A stretch of 64,000 nucleotides of DNA from Sipunculus nudus (Eukaryota > Annelida > Sipuncula > Golfingiida > Sipunculidae), in NCBI GenBank assembly GCA_026874595.1, contig CM049308.1:42477327-42541326 (forward strand), given 5' to 3'. Position 1 is the stretch's first letter, and each line of letters begins with the position of its first letter. The notes under the pieces were generated by a model. It was not told the DNA's origin. It was given only the letters and a program-made list of their open reading frames with translations, and made no database searches. Positions 36,929-49,071 of the stretch are shown here, in pieces. Position numbers and translations under genes: made by a program.

Positions 36929-37621
36929 AACAGGGCACAAATCGTAACGCCTGGACCTAGAATCTTCTCTCTTGACATGCAGGGAGGCCCATTAAAAGTC
37001 TCCTTAGAAACTTAGCAAAAGGTCTCTGTTACCCATTTTCTTCGAGCTATGGGGCTCCCAAGTACCCTCCGGAATGATGGAAAATTTGATACAAAAGCTC
37101 AAGTATCTGAAAAACTATTGCAATGATCACCATAATTCTTTGCACGGATATTGATCTTGGAATGTTTCATCAGTTTCTGCAGTCTGATGGCGCCACTGGT
37201 ATTTTTTCGATTTTTACGAATTTTACAGGGCACAAATCGTAATGCCTAGACCTAGAATCTTCTGTCTTGACATGCAGAGAAGCCCATAAAAAGTTTCCTT
37301 GGAAACCTAAAATTAGGTCTCTGTTACCCATATTCTTCGAGCTATTGGGCTCAGAAGTACCCCCCAGAATAATGGAAAATTTGATACAAAAGCTCAAGTA
37401 TCTGAACAACTAATGCATTGATCACCATGATTCTAAGCATTGATATTGATCATGGGGTGTTTCATCAGTTTCTGCAGTCTGGTGGCGCCATCTGTATTTT
37501 TTTCAATTTTTAGCTCAGCTGACCGAAAGTCATCTGAGCTATTGCGATCACTCTTTGTCCGTCGTCCGTCTGTCCGTCTGTCCATCCGTTAACCAGGCAC
37601 AAATCGTAACCACTGGACCTA

Positions 37622-38945
37622 GAACCTTGTTTGAAAAGATGTTTTATTTTATCAAATTTACTGAATCTTTTATTTTATTTTGGTGAATAAAATTAAGCAT
37701 GTACTGAAAACTCCAATGTGCAAAACTTTTTAATAGTGATTCAAGGAATATTCTTTATTTTCTTTTAAATTCAGTTTTAACATTTATGATTTAAAAATAA
37801 TAAAATATATGTGTATGCATAATATAACCCAATATGAGCTACACTCTGGATATATGATGATTGCAACTTTTGCAACAATTCTAATATTTTAACTTATAGT
37901 TTCAGTTTTTTACTCTGTATATATAATGATTGCAACTTTTGCAACAATTCTAATATTTTAACTTATATTTTCAGTTTTTTTTTATTAAAAATTTATAAAA
38001 CTTGTAAATAAAAAAAATGATTCAGATAAAAACTTCTTAATGGAAAAAGTGGATATGCTTAAAAAAATAGGCTTATATATAAACTTAAATGCATTATTCC
38101 CTTGAAAGTGAAATAAAGGTATTACACCATTCTGTCCACTTGCCTGTCCATCTGTAAATTTTCATATGCATCACAGTATCTAAAACTTTTACTGTTTTTC
38201 TTCATGACAGTCTTGTCAGAGTATTAGTTTGCAATCATATATTTAGAACTTTACTATAACCAAGTAAGAGGGCCCCTTTCCTCTTAGCTTTTCATATTCT
38301 TATATAAATGAAAAACATTACAACAGGTTATTTCTACATCCACCTTCGTGCTGCCCTCACTTTTCCCTTCTCAGAACCCCATCCCAAAGTCAGCCTCAGT
38401 AAGCAAGAACAAGATGAATCAGATATATTCATACTTTAATATTTAGTATAACTATTCGTCCATAGGTACCTATGTACATGCCAGAAATTATGTCAATATT
38501 GTGTAATATGTAGACATAGTGGGCATCATAATAATGTACCTTGTCAAGACTAAAGAGATATTGTGTCATACAGTCACAAATTCATAAATCACTTCATCAG
38601 CATAGTTAATCTACATCATATCTGTCAAATTGAAAGCTTGCAGACTACCATACACTTTAGATCCTTCAACAAATAGCCTTATCATCATTCTACTACTGCT
38701 TATTACTGCTGTCATTGCATTCATATTTGCTCAAATATATCACAATTTTCAACCCCTCCTAAATAAATAAAAAATAAACCACAATGTTTTACTCTATTAA
38801 TCCATCAGTCAGGTAATTTAATTTATCATTTACTCACATATTACATTACATTCCTTTATAATAGCCCAACATGTCCATGATATTCATAAGCTTTATCGAC
38901 TCGATATAGTATCACCATGGAAAAACATTTATAGTCCAATCACGA
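37622..38945. other. AT-rich interior of a family A element
   Basis: No ORF. A ~60-bp block containing GATTGCAACTTTTGCAACAA is tandemly duplicated at about 37857-37975. Confidence 0.5.
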
Positions 38946-39511
38946 TCAGCTGAGCGCCGTGACCCATGGGTCCCTTGTTCAGGAATCCTTTTAAAACTGG
39001 TACATCTTATGTGTTACACTAATATTTCAAAAAAGATTTTTCATTTTCTGGATATAGCCACTAGGGGGCGCTGCACCTTCACCTCCCCAACATATCATGT
39101 TTTGGCCATATCTCCAAAATTATAAACCTTACCTACATAAACTATCGCTAATTTTGCTCTTCTTTACCTTCAGCACTTTTGTCTGGTAATCTTTTATCAC
39201 AGATGTGTCAGTATGTCTGTCTGTTCGTCTTTGTGGTCAGCTTTGTCTGCTTCCTCGTTGTTTTGTCTGATATGTCAGTTTACAGGCCACAACTTCTCAG
39301 CAAAAGCTGAGGGTCAAATAACCGTATGATAACCGTAGCTGTCAGATATCGTGATAATACCGTATACCGGTAACCGTCCCAACCCTATTAGCCAGTTTGC
39401 TGTATCTTCCTATATGAGTTATTTCTTTTTTATAAAAAGTCAGCTGAAAAGCATTTTGTATTGGAAAATAAATTTCAAAGTTATTTCAAGTAGAACCACT
39501 TTTGTATACAG

Positions 39512-39920
39512 ATGGCAGCACTTGGTTTACCATTGGCAGATTGCCAGTGCCTTGATGTTGGCCATTTGCCAAGTTAATGTCAGCTCTATAAATAAGTTTT
39601 GGCACAGTGCCAGGATTGGAAGAACTGCAGCCAGGTATAGGTCAAGAGTTCACTCAGTGCAGTAGCTGCATTCTATTTATAGCTTTGGCTCACTGCATCA
39701 TATTTGGTACCAAAGTTCAGCCTGAATCTATTTATAGCTTTGGCAGACTGCCAACTTTGTCAGATTATGCAACAGGTCAAGAGTTCACTCAGTGCAGCCA
39801 GGTACAGGTCAAAAGTTCACTCAGTCAAGCCAGGTGCAGGTCAAGAGTTCACTCAGTGCAGTAGCTTGAGGCAGCAATTTGTCACAGGTCACTCGGGGGC
39901 AACTGCCTTACTCACCTAAG
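39512..39920 (+). repeat. GGCAGACTGCCA / 32-bp motif repeat block, copy 1
   Basis: Contains inverted TGGCAGATTGCCA-type motifs and three ~32-bp repeats starting GGTCAAGAGTTCACTCAGTG (39775, 39807, 39839). Related blocks are at 50440-51000 and 58605-59040. ORFs through it are repeat artefacts. Confidence 0.75.
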
Positions 39921-40396
39921 TCTTGTCAGCTGAAGTTTGATGTATTGGACTGATATTTTGACCTGTCTATGTGTTTTTGATGGTATTCTCATAAGACATG
40001 TTGGTATTCTTATAAGACAGGTGGTGCCACCTACATTGACTTTTGCAGTATATGTGCCTGCTTATTTCTACAGGGGAATTTGAAACATCAGCCTAAAATT
40101 TGGCATGTTTATACATATTGGGTAGTTTACGCTGCAGACAATCATGCTATTATGCAACACACCTCACTCTATTCCCCTTGCCACTTAATCCATGCCTCAC
40201 TTCACCCGTCCCACTCTGATTTCTTCGGATACATATAGTTGACTACCCATATTCTAGTTTTAAAATGTCCTAGTCTGAAACTTGCAGCTCCGAAACCTCC
40301 ATTGCTGAGTCATAATGACCAAGGTAGATATGCAGGACTTAAGAGGATCAATATTAAATTTAAAAAATAAACCTCCATTCATTTTCCCAAACTTTG

Positions 40397-40474
40397 CACA
40401 GGTTCGCATTAGGCCTGTAGGCCTTGTTTATCATATATATCAGCTGAGCGCCGTGACCCATAGGTCCCTTGTTT
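40397..40474 (+). repeat. adjacent 3' termini of family B and family A
   Basis: CACAGGTTCGCA, AGGCCTGTAGGCCT, TTGTTT (family B end, 40397-40429) is followed at once by CAGCTGAGCG, GACCCATAGGTC, CCTTGTT (family A end, 40441-40472). One element appears to have inserted next to or inside the other's end. Confidence 0.75.
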
Positions 40475-41780
40475 TCTCTATTTTTGAGACCTTTAAAATG
40501 TGAACATCTGTTAACAGGGAACAAATCATAAAGACTACCTAGAATCCTTATTCTTGACACACTGAGAGACCTTTGAAAAGTCTCCATGGAAACCAGATAT
40601 TAGGTCTCTGTTACCCATATCCTTTAAGCTGTATGGCTCCAAAATACCCCCCCCCCACCCCAGAATAATGAAAAATTTGATACAAAAACTGCAGTATCTG
40701 AATAACTACAACACTGTTGGTCATGAGTTTTGGCATACATATTGATCATGAGATTTTTCATCTGTTCCTGCAGACTGGTGGCGCCACCTGTATTTTTTTT
40801 TATTTTGTATGAATTTTTTTCTCTTTTTTTGAGACCTTTAAAAATATGAACATCTGTTACCAGGGCACAAATCATAAGGCTGGACCTAGAATCTTCATTC
40901 TTGACACACTAAGAGACATTTGAAAAGGCTCCATGGAAACCAGAAATTAGGTCTCTGTTACTTATATCCTTCGAGCTATAGGGCCCTAAAGTACCCCCCA
41001 GAATAATAAAAAATTTCATACAAAGAGATCATGAGATGTTTCATCAGTTTCTGCAGACTGGTGGCTCCCTGGAAACCTGGAAAAAGGTCTCTGTTACCTA
41101 TATTCTACAAGCTATGGGGCTTGTTTCAAATTTTTACGAATTTTTTTCTCTATTTTTGAGACCTTTAAAGATGTGGTTATCTGCCAACAGGGTACAAACC
41201 GTAACAACTGGACCTAGAATCTTCATTCTTGTCATGCAAGGAGGCCCATGAAAAGTGTCTGTAGAAACCTGATATTAGTTCTTCGTTTCCTATATCCTTC
41301 AATCTATAGGACTCCAAAGGCTCCCTCAGAATAATGGACAACTTGATACAAAAGCTGAAGTATCTGAACAACTAAACCAGAGGTCATCATGATTCTTTGC
41401 ATGGATATTGATTATGGAGTGTTTCATCAGTTTCTTCAGACTGGTGGTGCCACCTATATTTTAATAAATATTTCGAATTTTTTTCTCTATTTTTTTAGAC
41501 CTTTAAGGATGCTGTCACCATGATTCTTTGCATGGATATTGACCATTAACTGTTTTTATTATTAGTTTCTGCAGACTGGTGGAGCCACCTATATTTTTTT
41601 TAAAGTTTACGCATTTTTTCTCTTTTTTTGAGATATATAAATACAGACACAATCTTGGCCTATTCTTTAATCTGTTTAATGCTTCAGTTGAATGGGTATA
41701 TACTACCATTCAGATGATAAAATTTCCTTTTGCAAATCTCTTCACAGTCAGCTGAGCGTCATGACCCATGGGTCACTTGT
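40475..41780 (+). mobile_element. diverged ~340-bp family A monomers ending in a family A 3' terminus
   Basis: Several monomers with the GGGCACAAATC...GGTGGCGCCACC...TTTTTCTCTATTTTTGAGACC order, more diverged than the 35.6-36.9 kb pair. The end TCAGCTGAGCG...GACCCATGGGTC is at 41748-41773. Confidence 0.65.
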
Positions 41781-42040
41781 TAAAATTAAATGTAAAAATT
41801 TTAAATGTTGAAGAAATGTTGTATAATTTCTTATTTTTATTTTGATTGTATGATAAATGCATTTATTGAACTATGGGCCTGAGGCCTTATATTTCTGACT
41901 AAACATTTCATTCATTCATTCATTCATAATATCTGTTGAAAAAATGTAACGCTCTTTTACCACCAGCAAATGTTTGTGTATGAACACAACTTTATCCAGC
42001 CATTTTAACTTGTTGGCTTTCATCCTTGGTGTGTTCACAG

Positions 42041-42116
42041 TGAAGACCTGCATGGTGGACAGAGTCTCTTGTGAAAGTGCAGTGCAGGAGTGTAATGCCG
42101 AGCAGGAAGAGGAGTC
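42041..42116 (+). CDS. POLE2: POLE2 exon 3
   Basis: 76 bp between a GTTCACAG acceptor and a GTGAGT donor. It completes a Leu codon with the last base of exon 2, then 24 codons (KTCMVDRVSCESAVQECNAEQ...), leaving two bases. The M-V-D-R...E-x-AVQEC pattern matches the next part of the POLE2 N-terminal domain. It brings the visible protein to 80 residues. Later exons (rest of the N-terminal region, OB fold and phosphoesterase-like domain) are not in the window. Confidence 0.87.
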
Positions 42117-42188
42117 GTGAGTAACAAACTTTATGTACATTCCCTACAATTGAACCTACATTTGAGATTTTCCATGAACACAAATATA

Positions 42189-43271
42189 CCGTATTTATTC
42201 CAGTTTGGCGATCCCTCTTATTTCTCGACTCCAAAAAATATTTTGAAAGCATAATTTCTAAAATGACTCTAATTTCTCGACTGCCGACGATGTTTTCTGT
42301 CGACGATGTTAAGGTGAAATGCCTCCGTCTCTCACGGGCACCGCAGTTTGTATCCGACTAGATTCTTATTACACTGGGCATCCACATCAAACTTGCTTCC
42401 AATAAAATTTATGAAGATACAAAGATGGCTTTTTCATTATGTATAAACATGATAAAGCGTTCAAGAACCAAATAGGTGTCTGTGAAGCAAACCCGTTTAC
42501 CATTCCTGGTACACACGTGCCTCGTGTGCAATTCACGTGGGATCTACAGCAATAATATTTACAAAATACTGCAAAGCACGCGTGGTGGAACAACTGTGAT
42601 ACAGGTGGAACTGTCATCTTAGTTAAGTTTAAACGACCCCGGTTAGTTTTTGGATGGGTGACCGCGCGTACCAAACGGGGCCCGATCGAGGGCACGCGAG
42701 CTAGGACCATTTCCGGTCGTATATATTTTAACGCGCCTTTACTTTCCTATATTTATTACGTATTATGCAAATAAAAGTTATCTGATAACAGGCAGTTATT
42801 TTTTATAAAGTCTTCTTCCAACTTGATGCAGCTGCTTGTCCCTTTTCGGCCCGCCGATATCGCCGCCTGGCGGGTTAACTTGAAACAACTGGTGGTTACA
42901 TGAGTTGCCGTCTATGTCAAGTGATCGTACCTATACGCGAAGTAGTGATCATTTTGTAAAGTGATTGAGCTCAGTTTGATTAATCATTTGCGGACTGCGT
43001 ATAATTCATGTGACGGTTGGAAGCCCGTTTGTAGAAAATACTGTTAAGCTAACAAAACAAACTTATATACGACCAAATTATCACTCAATTCATATGACCG
43101 CTCGAGTGTCAGAGCGGCTCTGCGTCTCTACGGAAGGTTATCAAACCGTATGCCTCTAATATCTCGACCACCACAAATTTGCATGAAGATAATTTTCAAA
43201 TATCCTCCATTATCTCGACCTCTGAGAAAATTAATTATTTTTAAGTGGTCGCCAAATTAGAATAAATACGG
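42189..43271 (-). mobile_element. TA-flanked 1-kb MITE, copy 2
   Basis: Inverted relative to the copy at 29486-30490, flanked by TA, with CCGTATTTATTC ends. It begins 72 bp after POLE2 exon 3. No coding capacity. Confidence 0.85.
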
Positions 43272-43536
43272 TAGATCTGGAGACAAAATCTGTATAACTG
43301 AGCTCATGATTACCATAATAAGAGTGACTGTGACCTTGAATCTGTCAAATTCATTTTTGATTAAAATTTTTTTAAACATTAGCTGACATTTAATGTTATA
43401 CCAGTCGGTAAAATGTGAATTATAACAGTCTAAGTCTTGGTTTTCAGACGTTGCATGTTCTTAGAAAAAAAAACAACCTGGCTGATGTTTGATTCAGACT
43501 TCCACTTCCTTGGCTCTGTCATATTATTCCTTTTAT

Positions 43537-43696
43537 GGTTTTGTTTTTCTGTTTTCAGCTCAGATGACTATAAGTCATCTGAGCTAAAGTCACTGTCCTT
43601 TGTCCTTTGTCTGTAGGGTTTTGTTTTTCTGTTTTCAGCTCAGCTGACTATAAGTCATCTGAGCTAAAGTCACTGACCTTTGTCCTTTGTCTGGCC
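43537..43696 (+). repeat. 80-bp tandem duplication carrying family A 5' hairpins
   Basis: Two near-identical 80-bp units, each with the AGCTCAG.TGAC...GTCATCTGAGCT hairpin (43557-43585 and 43637-43665). This is a duplicated 5' end of a family A element. Confidence 0.85.
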
Positions 43697-43963
43697 AGCC
43701 GTACGTTAACAGGGCACGTTTTGAAACCATTAGACCTACAATTTTCCATTAAAAACACATTGTTACACTTCAAGACTGCCTTATATCAAAACCACTGAAC
43801 TGACTTTTATCATATTTAATATGTATATTCCTCTTTATATTTCCTGTGTACATACCAGAAATTAGGTCAGTATTTTGTAATTTCTTGAAGTTATTGGCCT
43901 GAACATAATGCACTTTGTAAAAAATCAGGAAAGTATATTTACTCATTTAATATGAGGATTTTT

Positions 43964-44695
43964 AGCGAACCTGTGAGCTTATCTGATGGTGTGGCGTTAT
44001 CCGGCGTCCGTCGGCCGTAGTCTATGGGTTAACCTATACTATCTTGAAAACGGCAAGAGGTAGCATCACGAAATTTTATGCAAAATATTAGTCATCTAAA
44101 AACTATATCGGATTTTGCTTACTTTTCGGCTAACTGCATTTTCTTAGATTTTATAGGGAAAAAGCTAAAAAAGCTTTAAAAATCTTCTTCTCCGAAACTG
44201 TTCAGCCAAATTGTCCATTATTTCACAGAAATGATTCCTGGAATAATCTTTCTCAAGTTTGTTCGAATGGTTTAAGTTCGGTGATTTTTGGCCGAGTTAC
44301 AGGAAGTTGAACTTAGTCATCTGTCCATAAAAGCATACTAAAATTACAATCTCAGAAAAGGCTGGAGCTATCATCACCAAATTTTATGCCAATGTTGTTC
44401 ACATGAGACATATCTGAAATTGAGGTATTGGTGGAACCACCTGCATCGACCTTTTTTGTACGGGGGTCATCAGTGCCTGTATCACACTGACGTTTCTCTG
44501 AAACCATATGGCCAAATACTTTAATATCCCACAGAAATGATCCTAGGGTAGTGCTTTCTGAAATTTGTTCAAATGGTCTCTTTTCAGTGACTTTTGGCTA
44601 AGTTACGGGAAGCTAAACTTAGCCATTTTGCTGTATTTTCCCATATGAGTTATAAACCTGTAAATTTTTTTTTGACTGACCCTACTGAGGCCAAT
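43964..44695 (+). mobile_element. family B 5' segment
   Basis: AGCGAACCTGTG start, GTCCGTCGGCCGTAGTC-like stretch, then the block with AATCTTCTTCTCCGAAACTG and CAGCCAAATTGTCC that recurs at about 49235 and 63670. No 3' end of the same copy could be assigned. Confidence 0.65.
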
Positions 44696-44699
44696 TTTT

Positions 44700-46690
44700 A
44701 GCTCAGCTGACTATAAGTCATCTGAGCTATAGTCGTGTTCCATTGTCCGTCGTCCGTCCGTCTGTCCGTCCGTCCGTCCGTCCGTAGATGTGGCACGTTT
44801 TGAAACCGTAAGACCTAGGAATCCAAAATTCGGCATAATGTTAGATGTCCCCAAGATCTCCTACCAAGCCGAAAACTGGGTCTTTGCGACTTCGTTCCTT
44901 TGAGAAATTTAGGAAAAACCTCAATTTTTTATTAAAAACCTATTTCCACTCTTCAGGACTGCCTAATATTGAAACCACTCAACTGTTTTTCCTCATATTT
45001 ACCATAAATATTCCTCTATATAGTTCCTATGTACATGCCAGAAATTAGGTCTGTATTATATAATTTACAAAAGTAATGGACCCAAACATAATTCATTTTG
45101 GAAAAAATCAGGAAAGATATTTGATCACTTAACACAAAACATGTTAAAGCTATGTTTTTTTTCCCAGTAATATAACTTTATTTATCAAAATTAAATTGTA
45201 TACCCAAAATAAGATCAAAATCTTTTAAATTTTTTAAAATATTAACAAAAATAAAAAATTGGTACCTTAAATTTTGCCCAACTTTGACCATGGCACGTTT
45301 TTTTCCTGTAAGTACTGTGGATCTAATTTTCACAGCATGTACAAATAGGTATTTAATCTGTTAAAATCTGAAATTTGAAATTAAAAGCTGCAAAATTAGG
45401 CTAGTTATTGAATTTTTTTGGAGGCTCTTGTTGTATTCCCTTACATTGTCAAGCAGTCCACTTTGGTCACTGTTGGTCATTCAGTGCAGCTCTCTATGCT
45501 CCCAAAGTTGTTGGCATAATGTTAGATGTCCCCAAGATCTCCTACCAAGCTGAAAACGGGGTCTTTGTGACTTTTTTCCTTTGAGAAATTAAGAAAAAAC
45601 CTCAATTTTTTATTAAAAACCTATTTTCACATTTCAGGACAGCCTAACTACAAAACCACTCACCTGTTTTCCCTCATATTTACCATTAATAACCCTCTAT
45701 ATAGTTCCTATGTACATGTCAGAAATTAGGTCTGTATTATATGATTTAAAAAAAGTTATGGCCTCAAACATAATGCATTTTGTAAAAAATCAGGAAAGAT
45801 ATTTGATCACTTTAAACAAAACATTTTAAAGCTATGGACTTTTTTCCAGTAATATATCTTTAATTAATCAAAATTAAATTGTATACCCAAAATTAGATCA
45901 AAATCTGTTAAATTTTTTAAAATATTAGCAAAAATAAAAAATTGGTACCTTAAATTTTGCCTAAATTTGACCATGTCACATTTTTTTCTTATAAGTACAT
46001 TTGATTTAATTTTCAAAGCCAGTTTACATGTGGATTTAATCTGATGAATTTTGAATTTGAAAGTATAAGCTTAAAAATTAGTCTCGCTATTGAAGTTTTT
46101 TAGAAGCCTTAATGTATTTGTATTTTCTAGCATCATGACCCAACTTTTGTTTACCTGGTAATCCAAAAATTGGCATAATGTTAGATGTAATTGTAAATAT
46201 TCATATTCTTCCATACATTTCCTATGTACATACCAAAATTTTGGTCAGTATTGCATAATTTGTTGAAGTTACAGGCCCAAACATAATGCACCTTGTAAAA
46301 AATCAGGATATATATTTACTCACTTAAAATAAGAATGGCTGAGACTTTTTTAAGGAATATAACATCATTTAATCAAGGTTCAATTGTATACCAAAAATTA
46401 GATCTGAAAAATGCATTTTTTTAAAGTTATTAGCATAAATATAAAATCAATACCTTAAATTTTGCCCAACTTTGGCAACGGCACGATTTTTTCCTGTAAG
46501 TACTGAGGATGTTATTTTCACAGCATGTACACATAAGGATTTAATCTGTTAAAATTTGAAATTTGAAAATAAAAGCTGCAAATTTAGGCTAGTTATTTAA
46601 TTTGTTTGGAGGCTCTTGTTGTATTCCCTTACATTGTCAAGCAGTCCACTGAGGTCACTGTAGGTCATTCAGTGCAACTCTCAATGCTCA
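44700..46690 (+). repeat. family A start followed by ~670-bp tandem units
   Basis: Hairpin at 44700-44728, then units starting GGCATAATGTTAGATGTCCCC at about 44831, 45511 and a diverged 46174. Each has a TTTTTTATTAAAAACCTATTT block and an AAATTTTGCC..ACTTTGACCATG block. A GGCTCTTGTTGTATTCCC segment recurs near 45420 and 46610. Confidence 0.7.
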
Positions 46691-48563
46691 CCAGGCTATT
46701 ATGTAATCCCATTACTCGGGCAAGCCCTCTCTCTTGTTGAGCTTGATCAGGCTGCCAGCATAAATACCACAGGGAGCCTTTCTCTCCCCCCCCCCCCCCA
46801 CCCCAATCTGTTGACAGATGTGTACTCTAAACAAGATGAATCTTATAATTTCACATTTTTTCAGCGATGAACAGTAACAACAGAGACCCCTCCCTGACCC
46901 ACCCCTTCAATACACAGGACTAATATACAAGACAAAGCTTATAATTTTTATGTTAAAAAAATTCTTTTGTTGAGACTTGGACAATTTTGATTTTTTTAAA
47001 GAAAAAAATTTTCAGGAATTTAATCCTAATATTCAAATATGGTAAAATATTAGGACCTAATGTAAGTGCTAACTGACAAGATTTAAGAAGATATAAATAC
47101 TTGGTAGCATTTCATTTATATCTCTTAAAGTTGGCGGGGCCTAGGTGTGAATAACACTGTTAAACCTAGTTTTTAAAATTAGGAATATTGGTCAAACTTT
47201 GTGGGATTAATTTTTAACTCATATGGCCATATATTTAACTTTTGAAAACTTAATTACCTTCACACATTATTTGTTTATGAAATGGAACTTTTATATGACA
47301 TCACTAAATGGTTTCAGGCCAAAGGTTTCATTTATAACACAGTCCATATGCTTTAGCTCATGTCCATTATTCTATAATTCACAGAGGTTCATTTAAGCTG
47401 GGCCATTTTCTCTTAGCTTTTCAAATGGTTTCTGTAGTAACTCGCTTTGATTACAGATGCAGGGTCCCACTCCAGGTCACTGGAAGTCAGCTATGCCAGG
47501 GTTTCTGATTTGTTACAGTCACTAGGGGAGATCCCCTGCTGTGACAGGTGTACAGTTATTCTCATATCACCACCCCAATCCCCCCCCCCCCCCCCAGCAA
47601 ACCCAACCCACCTAGTGTTATGCAGTAATTGTTATTGTTTTCACTGTATCTCCTTAATTGTAATGCTGTTTCCACTCCGATATGCAAAAACTTTCCTTGA
47701 AAAAATAATTCAAGGTGTAATCCAGAAGATGCAATGTTGTGTAATGTAGCATTTTAAAAGAAATCAATTTTCTTTTAAATGATTTTAACAAATATAATTG
47801 AACCCATCAGTATGCTTAAATTATTATAAAATATGAAGCACATTATGGATAAATAAAGAAACAATAAAAAATTGTGAAATCTAAATCAAGTATTATTTTT
47901 AGATATTTATTGTTTTGCAGATTTAAAATATATATTTTTGTGGTATAAAATAAATAAACATTTGTATGCATGATGTGGTGTTATCTGACAAGATTGAGAT
48001 TTATGATGATGCAATTGAGAATTATGAATCAACTTTTATATTCAGATATATATGTTAAATTGGAAATGTATATAAATATAAACTTAAACTAGAAAATAAT
48101 TGATGTGATAAAAAAATGAGGATTTAATACAAACATTTGTTCATTTTTTTCCTGCCTCAGCAGAATTTGAGATCAGGCTTTGTTTGCCCTGTTTTATGTT
48201 GTTAATTAGCTATATTTCAACTGTATACAATTCATAAAAAAAATACATATATATTTAATAATATATATTATACAAAAAATAGATTCAATTGAACAAATGT
48301 GTAAACTACTGAAATGTCAGCAGTTAATCGAAAAACCAACTAATGATCATGGTAATAGTACAGATCATTTGTTCACAAACTGCTCACATGCTTTAGTTTC
48401 AAAATTAGGAAACACATGGTCAGGTCACAAAATATTTTTTGCAACAATTTCTTGCTCATCAATACAAACCAATCATATAAACCAACCATGGCCTTTATTA
48501 CCTCTTCCTCTTATACTTTATCTCCATTTGACATTATTTTAGATTTTTACCTTCAAGGTTAAC
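46691..48563. other. intron sequence, no gene
   Basis: C runs near 46788-46800 and 47580-47595, AT-rich elsewhere. A short open stretch after a TTGATTACAG at about 47445 is not POLE2-like and has a stop in the phase expected for exon 4. Confidence 0.5.
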
Positions 48564-48564
48564 G

Positions 48565-48599
48565 TCAGCTGAGCACAGTGACCCATAGGTCCCTTGTTT
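48565..48599 (+). repeat. family A 3' terminus
   Basis: TCAGCTGAGCACAGTG, ACCCATAGGTCC, CTTGTTTA, the same grammar as the ends at 38946, 40440, 41748 and 58126. Confidence 0.75.
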
Positions 48600-49071
48600 A
48601 ATATTTTACAAGAATAATCCCCTGAATAATTCTTATAATAATTGTCTTTTGTGGTTCCAAAGAATGAATTTTGGCTGAATTATAAAGGTTCAGATGAGTC
48701 ATTTTACCATATATGTTAGCTGTGTGAAGCAGATACACAGATACATCTAGATACATCTAGACTGACACCAGTTTATCTGCATTTATTACATCATGCCTCT
48801 AGACATTTAGATTTCAGGTTATCTATGGTTAATATTGACAAGAATGTTTTTTAAAAGCTTTTAAAAAATGTAGATTTATGATTTTTAGATATTCCTCATG
48901 CCAGGCAATGTTTACAATCACAGCTATACAGCTCTCTGTGGGTATATAAAGATGGCTGTACATGGATTATAAATAGTTGGTATCCATAGTCAAATTAATT
49001 CAAGATTTTGCCATCAGTGAGATGTATCTGTATTACAATTTTGCATTCAATATGCATCTGTATTAATTTTT

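Larger units (their letters stand above)
34830..38981 (+). mobile_element. family A Helentron/HINE-like element(s) with long tandem array
   Basis: Begins with the AGCTCAGCTGAC hairpin (34830-34858) and a GTCCGTC/TGTC-rich stretch. It passes through tandem ~337-bp monomers (about 34905-37500); a second 5' end is nested at 37512-37540. It closes with TCAGCTGAGCG (38946-38956), GACCCATGGGTC and CCTTGTT (to about 38979). Inverted AGCTCAGCTGAC/GTCAGCTGAGC ends, a 3' palindrome and internal tandem repeats fit Helentron-associated elements. No Rep/helicase is present, so it is non-autonomous. Confidence 0.6.
26080..42040 (+). other. POLE2 intron 2, 15.96 kb, repeat-filled
   Basis: Bounded by the GTAAGT donor and a TTCACAG acceptor. 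It contains Helentron-like repeats, a 1-kb MITE, a GC-rich promoter-like patch and long tandem arrays, annotated separately. No other exon was found in it. Confidence 0.75.

Noticed and set aside
35574-37409. Repeated 60-80 codon ORFs in both directions
   Set aside because: They recur with the repeat period and shift with each monomer, so they reflect the tandem array rather than genes.
47447-47749. Possible POLE2 exon 4 after TTGATTACAG
   Set aside because: In the phase required by exon 3 it meets a stop, and the open frame does not resemble the family.
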